Below, piece after piece: positions 8,893-17,743 of a DNA stretch of 64,000 nt (positions are counted from its first letter, which is position 1; every line of letters starts with the position of its first letter). The DNA is taken from the NCBI RefSeq assembly GCF_017942085.1, contig NZ_JAGKSP010000002.1, forward strand, positions 248,001 through 312,000, read 5' to 3'. The notes beneath the pieces were generated by a model that was not told the origin of the DNA, ran no database searches, and saw nothing but the letters and a program-made list of their open reading frames with translations. Source of the DNA: Paenibacillus lignilyticus. Its GTDB lineage: Bacteria > Bacillota > Bacilli > Paenibacillales > Paenibacillaceae. Both the position numbers and the translations under genes were made by a program.

Positions 8893-9660
8893 TTATGCTT
8901 TATGGCCGTTTGCTTTCAGCCATTCCATGCTTGTTTGTACGGACTCAAGCGGCGGGTTAGCGCAGCTGTCCTGCTCCACAACCAACCATTCAACGCCTGC
9001 TTTGTTAGCCGCGTCGATAATATCGTTCAGCGCAAGATCGCCTTTGCCAAGCTCGACGGTGTCGATATGGTTGACGGATGTTTCTTTGCGGAAGTCTTTC
9101 AAGTGAAGCAGCGGCAGACGGCCGGCATATTTTGCGATATAAGCCAGCGGATCTTGATTGGAGTACTGCACCCAGCCGATATCCATTTCCACTTTAAGCA
9201 GATCAGCATCGACTTTCGTATACATCGCATCGAAAATGTATTCGCCGTCGATTTCAGCGGCAAATTCGAAGTCGTGGTTATGGTAGCAGAATTGCAAACC
9301 TTCTTCGCGCAAACGAGCGCCGAAGGTTGCGAATTTCGCGATCAGCTCGCGCCAGAATGCTTCTCCGCCAGCCAATTGCTCGGGGGACAACCATGGGCAG
9401 ATCACATAACGTGCGCCAACTGTTTTGAGATATTGGATTTGTTCTTCCATGTTCTCTTCAAGCTGCTGCAAGCCAACATGGCTTCCGAATGCTTCAAGGC
9501 CAAGCTCTTGCAGTAGGTCGCGCATTTCTTCAGCCGGAATATCGCCGTAACCTGCAAATTCAACGCCTTCATAACCCATTGCCGCTACTTGGCGAAGCGT
9601 GCCTCTGAAATCTTTAGCTGTATCGTCACGCAGTGTAAACAATTGTAATCCGATTTTCAC
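8893..9660 (-). CDS. Sugar phosphate isomerase/epimerase (xylose isomerase-like TIM barrel)
   Basis: A 255-residue AP_endonuc_2-type TIM barrel protein related to IolE/IolI and hydroxypyruvate isomerase-like enzymes. Metal ligands are visible in CYHNHDFEF, MDIGWVQY, LHLKDF and VVEQDSC. GTG 9660 is chosen because GAAAGGAAG precedes it by 7 bases; an in-frame ATG about 18 bases earlier overlaps that ribosome site. It is the first gene of the operon with the oxidoreductase. The AraC gene at 9819 is divergent and is its likely regulator. Confidence 0.88.
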   Translation of the reverse strand: MKIGLQLFTLRDDTAKDFRGTLRQVAAMGYEGVEFAGYGDIPAEEMRDLLQELGLEAFGSHVGLQQLEENMEEQIQYLKTVGARYVICPWLSPEQLAGGEAFWRELIAKFATFGARLREEGLQFCYHNHDFEFAAEIDGEYIFDAMYTKVDADLLKVEMDIGWVQYSNQDPLAYIAKYAGRLPLLHLKDFRKETSVNHIDTVELGKGDLALNDIIDAANKAGVEWLVVEQDSCANPPLESVQTSMEWLKANGHKA

Positions 9661-9736
9661 TAGTGATCTTCCTTTCATGATGACGGATGAACGCCTGATC
9701 GGCGTCAAGCCCGGTTAGTTGACCAATCTGACAATC

Positions 9737-9742
9737 ATTATA
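9737..9742 (-). promoter_or_regulatory. Candidate -10 box for the isomerase-oxidoreductase operon
   Basis: TATAAT on the minus strand, 77 bases before the GTG start. No convincing -35 box lies 16 to 18 bases upstream, which suggests activator dependence, with the divergent AraC protein as candidate. Confidence 0.4.
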
Positions 9743-9818
9743 GTGGATATCAAGGCGTTCGTAGATGTATTATATAACAGTGACATGTACAATTTTGCTG
9801 CAAAATGGAGAGAGACCT

Positions 9819-10619
9819 TTGATTACCGAAATAATGAGCTGTAATTACTCCTATCATTCACAGCCCTTTCAGATCATCAATCGGGACGGATTGCGAGCCT
9901 ATGTGTTTCGATTACAAATGGACGGCAGCTGCGAGGCGCTCGTCGATGGACGGATGCAGCGAATTGAAGCCGGTGATCTGCTGCTTTTTAAGCCGGGTGA
10001 CTACTACCAGCTGAACATTGCGCCTAGCCACTCTCAAGAAGAAGAGGAGCAGCAAACCGAGATTTCAAGCGGCGATTACTACGTCATCTGCCGAGGGAGC
10101 TGGCTCGACGAGTGGTGGAGCCGCAAGGATCGCCCCCAGCGGGTAAAGGTTGTGCCGGATGAGCGGTGGCTGTCGGTTTGGCAGGCCCTTATCTTGGAGA
10201 AACGGCGCTTTGAAGCAGAGGATCAAGAGCTGTCCGATTATTTGCTGCGCTCGCTCTGCCTCTGCATTGACCGCGCGATTACAACGCAGTCGGTGTTTCA
10301 AGGGAAATCCTTTGTCGCCACGCGCATGAAAAACTTCATCGACGAGAACGCCGCGCGCTCATTTACGATTGCCGAGGTTGCCGAGTGCGCACGCCTCAGT
10401 GTATCGCGCACCGTCCATCTGTTCAAGGAATGCTATGGCATGACCATCATTCAGTATACCCAAAATGTTCGATTATCCATGGCCATCGATCGGATCAAAT
10501 ACAGCACCATGACCTTGGAGCAGATCGCGGTTACTTGCGGTTTCGGCAGTTATTCTTACTTTTATCGGGTGTTCCGTCAGAAGTACGGCGTGTCCCCCGC
10601 AGCCTATCGGCTGAGCTAG
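9819..10619 (+). CDS. AraC-family transcriptional regulator
   Basis: About 266 residues: an N-terminal cupin-like domain (DGSCEALVDGRM region) and a C-terminal AraC helix-turn-helix pair ending in IAVTCGFGSYSYFYRVF. TTG 9819 is the preferred start because GGAG lies 8 bases before it. An ATG at 9834 is the alternative, and the ATG at 9765 has no ribosome site and overlaps the divergent promoter. It is placed head to head with the isomerase-oxidoreductase operon, its likely target. The inducer is unknown. Confidence 0.87.
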   Translation: MITEIMSCNYSYHSQPFQIINRDGLRAYVFRLQMDGSCEALVDGRMQRIEAGDLLLFKPGDYYQLNIAPSHSQEEEEQQTEISSGDYYVICRGSWLDEWWSRKDRPQRVKVVPDERWLSVWQALILEKRRFEAEDQELSDYLLRSLCLCIDRAITTQSVFQGKSFVATRMKNFIDENAARSFTIAEVAECARLSVSRTVHLFKECYGMTIIQYTQNVRLSMAIDRIKYSTMTLEQIAVTCGFGSYSYFYRVFRQKYGVSPAAYRLS

Positions 10620-10737
10620 CCGCCCGCTACTAACTTGGCAATGAGTTCACTGGGCTCTACTTGGAAACAATAGCGTAAGCCTATGTCCGAACAGCCTGCT
10701 TACACTTATTCATACTACTCGGGAGGTCGCTGCCCGC

Positions 10738-11436
10738 ATGCGATTCAAAGACGTATTCTCCATTATCGGCCCCTCCATGGTGGGACCTTCCAGCTCTCAT
10801 ACCGCCGGCGCAGTCCGAATCGGACTTGTTGCCAGTCAGCTTCTGGGCGGCGTTCCGGATCAGGCAGAAATTATTTTCTATGGCTCCTTTGCCGCTACCT
10901 ATCAAGGGCACGGTACGGATGTAGCGATTGTCAGCGGATTGCTTGGATTCGCCACCGATGATTATCGCATTCCGCAAGCGCTTGATATCGCGAGTGATCG
11001 AGGCGTTGCTATTTCGTTCGAACAGGGAAAAGGACTCTTCTCCCATCCCAATACGGTCAAACTCGTCTTATCCGTCGATCAGCCTGTCCCGCAGCAGCTA
11101 TCGTTGATAGGAACCTCCATTGGAGGCGGCAATATTGAAATCGTCGAATTAAATGAGTTTGCCGTTAAGCTTACCGGAAACTATCCGACGCTCGTTATCC
11201 GGCATGCGGACCGCCCTGGGGTTATCGCGGATCTGACTTCCTTGTTGAAATCGGAAAGCGTCAACATCGGTCATATGTCCGTTGATCGCAAAGGCCGAAG
11301 CGGCGCTGCACTGACGGTAATTGAGCTGGATGCGGCTCTGCCCGCTCCGCTGCTGGAGACAATCAAACAAATCAACCATGTGCAAACCATTTATACCGTG
11401 GATCTTAGTCAAACAGAGGGGACGGGTACATCATGA
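10738..11436 (+). CDS. sdaAB: L-serine dehydratase, beta subunit
   Basis: A 232-residue small subunit of the iron-sulfur L-serine ammonia-lyase that converts serine to pyruvate and ammonia. It starts with the typical MRFKDVFSIIGPSMVGPSSS, has the beta-subunit domain (about 1-140) and a C-terminal ACT domain (about 150-222, from LVIRHADRPGVIADL). Its last four bases overlap the start of the alpha-subunit gene (ATGA), so translation is probably coupled. GGGAGG lies about 11 bases before ATG 10738. No T-box or riboswitch was recognised upstream. Confidence 0.95.
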   Translation: MRFKDVFSIIGPSMVGPSSSHTAGAVRIGLVASQLLGGVPDQAEIIFYGSFAATYQGHGTDVAIVSGLLGFATDDYRIPQALDIASDRGVAISFEQGKGLFSHPNTVKLVLSVDQPVPQQLSLIGTSIGGGNIEIVELNEFAVKLTGNYPTLVIRHADRPGVIADLTSLLKSESVNIGHMSVDRKGRSGAALTVIELDAALPAPLLETIKQINHVQTIYTVDLSQTEGTGTS

Positions 11437-12326
11437 ATTTTCGGACGTTATCGGAGCTTGGCGAGCTGTGCGCGCAGCGCGGACTTTCCATTGGCAGACT
11501 GATGCTGGAGGAGCAAAGCGCTGAGTCAGGCAAGCAGGCTAAGGACGAGTTCGCCAAAATGACCGCTTATTACGGCGTCATGAAAGAAGCGGTCCGCCGC
11601 GGCTTGCACGAGAATACAACCTCGCGCAGCGGGCTAACCGGCCTTGATGCACAGCGTGTGCTCGCGAAGAGACAAGAGCTTGAGCCGAGCCTCGGCGGAT
11701 CGGCCAGCGATGCGATGGCGTATGCGCTCGCGGTGTCTGAGGTGAACGCCTCCATGGGCCGCATCATCGCAACGCCAACGGCGGGCTCCTGCGGCATCAT
11801 CCCCGGCGTCTTCGTCAGCACCCAGGAGCGCTTTGGCTTGGCTGACGAAGAATTGGTCTATGCCTTATTCGCCGCCGGCGCCATTGGCTATGTCATCGCC
11901 AACAATTCTTTCGTCTCCGGCGCCGAAGGCGGCTGCCAGGCCGAGGTAGGCTCGGCCATCGGCATGGCGGCCGGCGCGCTCGTGGAGCTAAGAGGCGGCA
12001 CACCCGCGCAAGCGATCCATGCCGTCGGCCTCGCGCTGAAGAATACGCTCGGGCTCATCTGCGACCCAGTCGGCGGTCTCGTTGAAATTCCGTGCATCGT
12101 GCGCAACGGCTTCGGCGCCGTTACGGCACTGGCTGCCGCGGATATGGCGCTCGCCGGTGTACGCAGCGTAATTCCCTCCGACGAAGTCATTCAGGTAATG
12201 CTTGAGGTTGGCTCAGCCATGCCGGAGATCCACCGCGAAACGGCCGGCGGCGGCCTGGCCCAAACGCCGACTGGCCGCAAAATTATGAGCGATCTGAAGA
12301 ATAAGAAGAAACCGCAGCCGCAGTAA
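11433..12326 (+). CDS. sdaAA: L-serine dehydratase, alpha subunit (iron-sulfur)
   Basis: A 297-residue catalytic subunit. Conserved cysteines for the 4Fe-4S cluster are visible in GSCGIIPG, EGGCQAEVG and LICDPVGGLVEIPC. It acts with the beta subunit encoded immediately upstream, with a 4-base overlap. The length is normal for the Firmicutes two-subunit type. No standard terminator follows; instead a GGT-rich tract and palindromic repeats lie downstream. Confidence 0.95.
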   Translation: MNFRTLSELGELCAQRGLSIGRLMLEEQSAESGKQAKDEFAKMTAYYGVMKEAVRRGLHENTTSRSGLTGLDAQRVLAKRQELEPSLGGSASDAMAYALAVSEVNASMGRIIATPTAGSCGIIPGVFVSTQERFGLADEELVYALFAAGAIGYVIANNSFVSGAEGGCQAEVGSAIGMAAGALVELRGGTPAQAIHAVGLALKNTLGLICDPVGGLVEIPCIVRNGFGAVTALAAADMALAGVRSVIPSDEVIQVMLEVGSAMPEIHRETAGGGLAQTPTGRKIMSDLKNKKKPQPQ

Positions 12327-12348
12327 TTTGCTTGGTGCAAATGTTTAG

Positions 12349-12436
12349 CGGTTGGTGGTCGGTTGGTTGTGATCGGCTGGTGGCGGTCGGCTGGTGCTGG
12401 TAGTTGGCAATTAGTCGGTTGTCGATGGCAGTTTGG
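12349..12436 (+). repeat. GGT/CGGTTGG-rich low-complexity tract
   Basis: Repeated short units such as CGGTTGGT, CGGCTGGTG and GGTGGTCGG, just after sdaAA. Closely spaced GG pairs could support two-layer G-quadruplexes. A comparable tract precedes the related palindrome near 2.7 kb. Confidence 0.6.
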
Positions 12437-12461
12437 CAGCACAAAGTTAAATTTTTCCGCA

Positions 12462-12646
12462 CTAACGAATCGTAGAAGCCTTATTTGGTCCAAACACAAC
12501 GATTTGAAATTCTTACGAATCCTACAGGTCTTATTCGCCCGAAACTCGTGCATTTCTACCTGTTTCGGTCCAAATAAGACCTCTGTGATTCGTTAGAATA
12601 ATTGAAGTGCCTATTTCTCCAAAATAAGACCTCCACGATTCGTTAG
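12462..12646. repeat. Nested palindromic intergenic repeat, four copies
   Basis: Two forward copies (about 12462-12488 and 12509-12535) and two reverse copies (12573-12599 and 12623-12646) carry the core ACGATTCGTTAG or its complement beside AATAAGACCT. The order forward, forward, reverse, reverse allows a nested double stem. They belong to the same family as the pair at 2709-2799. They lie between the convergent sdaAA and beta-helix genes. Confidence 0.85.
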
Positions 12647-12673
12647 CGTGGTGGGGTCGGGCGTGAGGTTAGC

Positions 12674-12898
12674 GTTAGTGCTGTGAAGCTTGGGCGAGAG
12701 TTCGTATTAAGTTAGTGCTGTGAAGCTAGGGCGAGAGTTCGTGTTAAGTTAGTGTTGTGTGGCTTAGGCGAGAGTTCGTGTTAGCGTTTAGTGCGGTGTG
12801 GCTTGGGCGAGAGTTCGTGTTAAGTTAGTGCTGTAAAGCTTAGGCGAGAGTTCGTGTTAAGTTAGTGCAGTGTGGCACGGGCGAGAGTTCGCGTTAGC
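12674..12898. repeat. Tandem array of six 37/38-bp units
   Basis: Units start at 12674, 12711, 12748, 12786, 12824 and 12861. Each begins with GTTAGTG or GTTTAGTG and contains GGCGAGAGTTCG. Length alternates between 37 and 38 bases, so no reading frame is kept, and all frames contain stops. The last unit runs into GTTAGCGTGG, which also ends the neighbouring palindrome copy at 12641-12650. Units are directly adjacent without spacers, so it is not a CRISPR array. Confidence 0.88.
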
Positions 12899-12949
12899 GT
12901 GGTGAAGGACGGCGAACCCCGCGCATCCCCCATCCCGCCGCCTCATGGC

Positions 12950-15049
12950 TTAGCAGTCCCGTAACCTCCACTCCCGCGGAAACGGGAAGCTTTCCTTCAG
13001 GCCCATGCCGCTCATGTCAATCGCTTCCCAGCCGAGTCCATAGGCAGGAGACCCCGGATCCAGCGAGAATTGCACGCTGCCACCCTCCCCTTCCGTGATC
13101 AGCATCGGATCGCTGTTCAAGGTGTGGGCATCAAATTTGCCATCCATCATTTGGCGCCAAGCTTCCCACGGGATCGGCACCAGCCCTCTTTTGTCATCTC
13201 CGTAGATTCCGCTTACCGTCAGCTCCTTCGCTCCGTTCGCATAGAGATTGAAGTCCGCCTCCTGCAGTCGATCATCCTTCCAATTGACGAAATGATACAG
13301 CTGGTCACCGGAGTTCACGGCAACGTTACGCAGTATCGTAACATCGCGATTCGCCTCGCCGGCCATTTCTTGTGTGCCGAAGGCAGCCCGCGCATCGTTG
13401 CGCACAAGCAGATTATTCTCGATGCGGTTGCCGATGCCTTTGGAGAAAATAACGAACCACAATACTCCGCTGCCGGCGCTGTACAAATCATGGATCACAT
13501 TATGCGAGACCTGATAGTAATCCGATGCATCGTCCAAGTAAATGCAGAAGCCGAAGGAGAAATAGATGCCGCTGTGATGGAACCGATTGGCGATAATCCG
13601 GTTGCCGGTTCCAGCCCCCCAAGATTCTAGCATCCCGCCATCTTGACTGTCCTTCATCACATCCCAGATGTTATTGCGAGTAATCAGGTTGTTCCGTGTA
13701 TGGGTAAAATCCCAATGATTCTCCCACGTAACCTCCGTCCCGTAATAGGACGACTCCATCGCCCCTTGCCTTAAGCCTTTCAGCGAAATGCCATACCTCG
13801 GCATGCCGTGAATTTCGTTGTGGGATACCTCATTGCTTCCGCTTTGATAGAGCTGAATGCCGGAGCTATGGCCCACCAGTTCACCGCCGAAACGAATCAA
13901 ATTATTCGAAATGAGGTTCCCTTTGCTCACATCAGCCTGCTCCGCGCTGGCATAATCGCCTTCTCCCGGGGCGATGCCGATAACATAAATCCCATTGTAG
14001 CCGGTATGCTCGATCAGATTGCCCGAGATTTCATTGCCCTGACAATACCCATTCAGTACGATGCCGCTAAAACCGCTGTTTCGAAGGTGGCAGCCCCTCA
14101 CTGAACTTCCGCAAGCATTTTCAAGATAAACGAGTCCATGTCTGCTCTCCGCGCGCTCGCAGTTGCTGTCCGGCATTCGATACTCCCGAGCATAATCGGA
14201 GCACTCCACCGTCAAGCCTTCCAGCACAATGCCTTTCACCGGTTTGTCATGCGATCCGCCCACCAGCTCAATCACACGGTTCATAGCCGGAGCCACAATG
14301 ACCTGCTCCTCAATCGGAAGCTGTCTCGGATAATAATAGAGCTCGCCGCCGGAAGCATCGAAGTAAAACTCCCCCGGTTCCGTCAAGACTGACAACGCGC
14401 CTTGCACTCTGTACCGCGAACCTTGGTCGATCCCCCACGGTGCAGGTTCTTTGAACGAAATAAACCCTTCTTCCCAGTTAATACGATCGATTGTTTTCGT
14501 TTCCGTAAACCAATTCCACTCGCCTTCACCGGGCCAAATATGAACCTGCGCACCGCCAGCATGATGTTCGAACAACGGTATATCATCCTTAAGGAATCGA
14601 AAACCGCTTCTCGAATCACCGTCTCCTTTACCGGCAACGACATGGTAACCTTGTTTCGGACTCCTCGCCGTCAATGCGCGTTCACCGTTCTCATAGAGCG
14701 TATGAATGGCACAACCTTCGTTCAGACGGACACGATAGATATTGGCATCGTAAGGCTCCCAACCTGTAATCGCGCTTCCGCCGCTAATTGTTGCACCCTC
14801 TTCACCCTGTGCAGCGCTGCGATATGTCACCGAATAACCTTCAGGAGCGGAGTCCCCCTCATCAAAACGCAGCGGTTCCGTCAATTCGTACCGCCCTCCG
14901 CTTATCCAAACGGTAATGTCCTGCTTATAGCCTTCAGCCAGCTTCATCCGTACCAGCTCTCTGGCACGTTCAAGTGTCCGAACAGCCGCCTCGGCAGTCG
15001 CTCCCGCGTTGGCATCAGCGCCATTCTTAACCGAAACAAACAACTCCAT
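12950..15049 (-). CDS. Right-handed parallel beta-helix protein, probable glycoside hydrolase or lyase
   Basis: A 699-residue protein starting with an FVSVKNGADANAG-type motif common to beta-helix carbohydrate enzymes. Many parallel beta-helix coils follow (residues 240-560, with NEISGNLIEHTG, NLISNNLIRFGG and NLITRNNIWDV type repeats). No signal peptide is seen, so it is likely cytoplasmic. It resembles GH141-type and similar beta-helix enzymes, but the exact family is not certain. ATG 15049 is chosen because GGGAGGG lies 8 bases upstream. It follows the sugar-transport genes on the same strand and is the likely enzyme for the imported oligosaccharide. Confidence 0.82.
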   Translation of the reverse strand: MELFVSVKNGADANAGATAEAAVRTLERARELVRMKLAEGYKQDITVWISGGRYELTEPLRFDEGDSAPEGYSVTYRSAAQGEEGATISGGSAITGWEPYDANIYRVRLNEGCAIHTLYENGERALTARSPKQGYHVVAGKGDGDSRSGFRFLKDDIPLFEHHAGGAQVHIWPGEGEWNWFTETKTIDRINWEEGFISFKEPAPWGIDQGSRYRVQGALSVLTEPGEFYFDASGGELYYYPRQLPIEEQVIVAPAMNRVIELVGGSHDKPVKGIVLEGLTVECSDYAREYRMPDSNCERAESRHGLVYLENACGSSVRGCHLRNSGFSGIVLNGYCQGNEISGNLIEHTGYNGIYVIGIAPGEGDYASAEQADVSKGNLISNNLIRFGGELVGHSSGIQLYQSGSNEVSHNEIHGMPRYGISLKGLRQGAMESSYYGTEVTWENHWDFTHTRNNLITRNNIWDVMKDSQDGGMLESWGAGTGNRIIANRFHHSGIYFSFGFCIYLDDASDYYQVSHNVIHDLYSAGSGVLWFVIFSKGIGNRIENNLLVRNDARAAFGTQEMAGEANRDVTILRNVAVNSGDQLYHFVNWKDDRLQEADFNLYANGAKELTVSGIYGDDKRGLVPIPWEAWRQMMDGKFDAHTLNSDPMLITEGEGGSVQFSLDPGSPAYGLGWEAIDMSGMGLKESFPFPREWRLRDC

Positions 15050-15072
15050 CTGAATAACCCTCCCGTTCCATG

Positions 15073-15114
15073 TAAAAAGAGGCAAAGGTACACGACTGCT
15101 CCCTCTGCCTCTTT
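15073..15114 (-). terminator. Terminator between binding protein and beta-helix genes
   Basis: AAGAGGCAGAGG and CCTTTGCCTCTT pair around a loop of about 14 bases, followed on the minus strand by TTTTT. It would reduce transcription of the enzyme gene relative to the binding protein. Confidence 0.75.
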
Positions 15115-15151
15115 GGCTTTTTTACCTCTTACTAACTAATCATCCGTCTTA

Positions 15152-16738
15152 TTATTTCAAGCCTTGCTTCACAAGGAACTCATCCCATTGCTTCTGAATT
15201 TCCTGATCGATCTTCTCTTGGCCTGCCGCTTTCAGCTTCTCGATGTATTTCGGCATAATTTCGGCAGGATCCACGGCACCTGTTTCCAGTGCCGTTGCAA
15301 ATTCATTGTTAACCGCATTTGTATTCGCAAGCTCGGATTTAATCGGATCCTGATTAACGGAGAAGCCATACGATGCCGCAACCATGGCGCTGTTGTTCAG
15401 GTCGATCGTTTTTTGCCATACATCAGGCGTTTGCGGCGCTTTCAGGTAAGCATTGAACTGGTTGCCGAATACCCAGTCTACATTCGGCGCATAGCCGGAA
15501 TCTTTGATCGGCTCGATGTAGTCGCCGTCTTTCTTCGTGTAGTGTTTGCCTTCAATACCGTAGCAAATCAAGTTGTACAGGTATTTATCTGTGTTTAACA
15601 GGTTGATGAACATCAAAGCGCGTTCAGGGTTTTTGCTTGTTTTGCTGATGACTTGCATCGCGCTGGCAATCCCCGTGAAGTAGCTGTCGGAAATCGGAGC
15701 ATAGATGACTTCATTGCCGCCGTTATTGTTCATTTCATCAATCTCGCCGCCCGGCTTTGTTGTAAATTCGATACCGACCGCGACATTGCCTTTCTTCTCC
15801 AGGTCTCCGAAGTTTTTGAGAATGGGAGCATCCTCATTGATGTAGCCTGCTTTATACCATCTGTGCATCGTTTCGTAGTATTCTTTCTTCGTATTGATTT
15901 GCTCTTCACCTGTCAAAATGGAATAGTTCGCGTCGTCTTTCTTGTAGGAAACGGCCAATCCATCCGTGCCAACCCAATCAGGGCTAGTATAGATGCCCCA
16001 TGAGTTCATGCCCATACCGAATGGAATAACATCCGGTTCGCCTTCTTTAATCTGTTTCAGGAATGGTTCAATGTCTTTGTACGTATGAATGGTGCTAACG
16101 TCGAGGTTGTATTTGTCGGCAAAACGTTTCTGAATGACCAAGCTCTTCGTTTTAGCTGCAACCTGGTATACCGGGAAGCCGTACACTTTACCGTCATTGG
16201 CTTTCATATCCGGCCAGAATTTATCCGGAATATTGGCGCGCGCTTCTGGTGCATATTTACTGATCATGTCGTCGGTAAGTTCAAGCAGTGCGCCTTTATC
16301 AATATTCGCTTGATAGCTGAGCAGCCAGTACTTGGAGCCCCATGCGACGTCGAATTCTTCGCCGGCAGCCATGATCGTATTCAGCTTCGGATCGTATTCG
16401 TCAAAAGAAAGCGGCTTCAAATCAACCGTTGCGTTAATTTTCTCTTTCAAATATTTATTGATTTCATCATTGACGGCTTGTTGATCCGGACCTGGCGGGT
16501 TACTCGGATAGTAGAACGTCAATTTCACTTCCGGCAGCTCTTCTTTGGCCGGCTCTTCTGCCGTATTGTTCGCAGCCGGTTCAGTCGTTGTATTGGTTGT
16601 ATCCGTTGCAGCCGTATTCTCGGCCGCATTCGTGTTCTTGTTATTCCCGTTGTTATTGCTGGAGCAAGCGGCAATGATGCTGAAGCATAGAAGTAGTAAA
16701 CACCATTTAAGCACAGTAGACGATGATTTCATTTTCAC
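15152..16738 (-). CDS. Extracellular solute-binding lipoprotein of a carbohydrate ABC transporter
   Basis: A 528-residue LplA-like family 1 binding protein. The N-terminus is basic then hydrophobic, and ends in the lipobox IIAACSS, so the Cys near residue 25 should be lipidated. An Asn/Thr/Ala/Glu-rich linker precedes the two-lobe binding domain. GTG 16738 has GGAGG 10 bases upstream; ATG 16732 is nearly as good. It follows the two permease genes and should deliver an oligosaccharide to them. The ligand is unknown. No ATPase gene is present, as is usual for Lpl-type systems that share an MsmX-like ATPase. Confidence 0.92.
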   Translation of the reverse strand: MKMKSSSTVLKWCLLLLCFSIIAACSSNNNGNNKNTNAAENTAATDTTNTTTEPAANNTAEEPAKEELPEVKLTFYYPSNPPGPDQQAVNDEINKYLKEKINATVDLKPLSFDEYDPKLNTIMAAGEEFDVAWGSKYWLLSYQANIDKGALLELTDDMISKYAPEARANIPDKFWPDMKANDGKVYGFPVYQVAAKTKSLVIQKRFADKYNLDVSTIHTYKDIEPFLKQIKEGEPDVIPFGMGMNSWGIYTSPDWVGTDGLAVSYKKDDANYSILTGEEQINTKKEYYETMHRWYKAGYINEDAPILKNFGDLEKKGNVAVGIEFTTKPGGEIDEMNNNGGNEVIYAPISDSYFTGIASAMQVISKTSKNPERALMFINLLNTDKYLYNLICYGIEGKHYTKKDGDYIEPIKDSGYAPNVDWVFGNQFNAYLKAPQTPDVWQKTIDLNNSAMVAASYGFSVNQDPIKSELANTNAVNNEFATALETGAVDPAEIMPKYIEKLKAAGQEKIDQEIQKQWDEFLVKQGLK

Positions 16739-16838
16739 TTGAAAGACACCTCCGTTTTTAGTTAACCCCATACCTTGTATTTAAGCAATAACAAACTTCA
16801 CAGTCCCTTGCCCGCTCACCCCCTCTCATGAAATGCCG

Positions 16839-17729
16839 TTACCCTTTCAAGGATCCTACTGTGATGCCCTTCACAAAAAACTTCTGGAAGAACGGGAAGA
16901 TCACGAGCATCGGTCCGCCTGCCAGAATCGCCATCGCCATTCGGACTGACAGCGTAGGGAAATTGGCGAATTGCAGCTTACTGGCCGCTTCAGCCAGCGG
17001 TGAGTTGGCGAGAAATTCGATCTGCGACAAAATCCGAACGAGCAGCAGCTGCAGCGGCACGAACTTATCGTTATCAATAAAGAGCAAGGACGTGAACCAA
17101 TCATTCCAATAGGCGAAAGAAATGAACAGTCCAAGCGTTGCAAGTGCAGGCGTCGATAAGGGCAGTATGATTTGGATAAATATCCGTGTTTCGCTGGAGC
17201 CGTCTACTTTTGCGGATTCAATGATTTCTAGCGAGATCTTGTCCAAGAAGCCCTTCATAATGAGAATATTGTAGGGACTGAGCAGCAGCGGAATGATGAG
17301 TGCGCCGAGCGTGTTCTTCAGATGCAAGTACTGGGTCATCAAAATATAGAACGGAATCAATCCACCACTGAACAACATGGTAAAGAACACATAGAACGTG
17401 AGCGGGCGGTTATATCGAAAATCTCGCCGAGAGATCGGGTACGCGGTAAGCGCGGTAAGCAGCAGCGCAATCACCGTGCCGATCACCGTAATGGCAATCG
17501 TGACGCCATAGCCGCGGAGCATAATGGTCGGTTGCTTCAGCACGATCCGAAATGCCTCTAAACTAAACTCACTCGGAATGAAGCGGTATCCGTTCTGAAC
17601 GAGACTGTTCTCGGAGGTAATCGATACGGCGATGACGAGCAAGAACGGAAGCACAATGAGCGCACTGACAATAAGGAAAAATGCATTGATGAACCAATTG
17701 GATTGCTGCATGGATTTCGCATTCGACAT
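16839..17729 (-). CDS. Carbohydrate ABC transporter permease (YtcP-like)
   Basis: A 296-residue inner membrane protein with six predicted membrane segments, of the MalG/YtcP type. The cytoplasmic EAA loop is visible as ESAKVDGSSETRIFIQIILP. ATG 17729 is preferred because AGGAGG lies 10 bases upstream; a GTG at 17735 is too close. It lies 14 bp after the partner permease gene and before the binding-protein gene. Confidence 0.92.
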   Translation of the reverse strand: MSNAKSMQQSNWFINAFFLIVSALIVLPFLLVIAVSITSENSLVQNGYRFIPSEFSLEAFRIVLKQPTIMLRGYGVTIAITVIGTVIALLLTALTAYPISRRDFRYNRPLTFYVFFTMLFSGGLIPFYILMTQYLHLKNTLGALIIPLLLSPYNILIMKGFLDKISLEIIESAKVDGSSETRIFIQIILPLSTPALATLGLFISFAYWNDWFTSLLFIDNDKFVPLQLLLVRILSQIEFLANSPLAEAASKLQFANFPTLSVRMAMAILAGGPMLVIFPFFQKFFVKGITVGSLKG

Positions 17730-17743
17730 AATCACAATTCCTC

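Noticed and set aside
10620..10737. T-box or amino-acid riboswitch before the serine dehydratase genes
   Set aside because: No T-box antiterminator core, no glycine or other riboswitch consensus, and no leader terminator was found.
12674..12898. CRISPR array
   Set aside because: The units are directly adjacent with no unique spacers, and no cas gene is present.
15073..15114. Riboswitch before the beta-helix enzyme gene
   Set aside because: Only a simple hairpin with T-run was seen and no aptamer consensus; it is better explained as a terminator.
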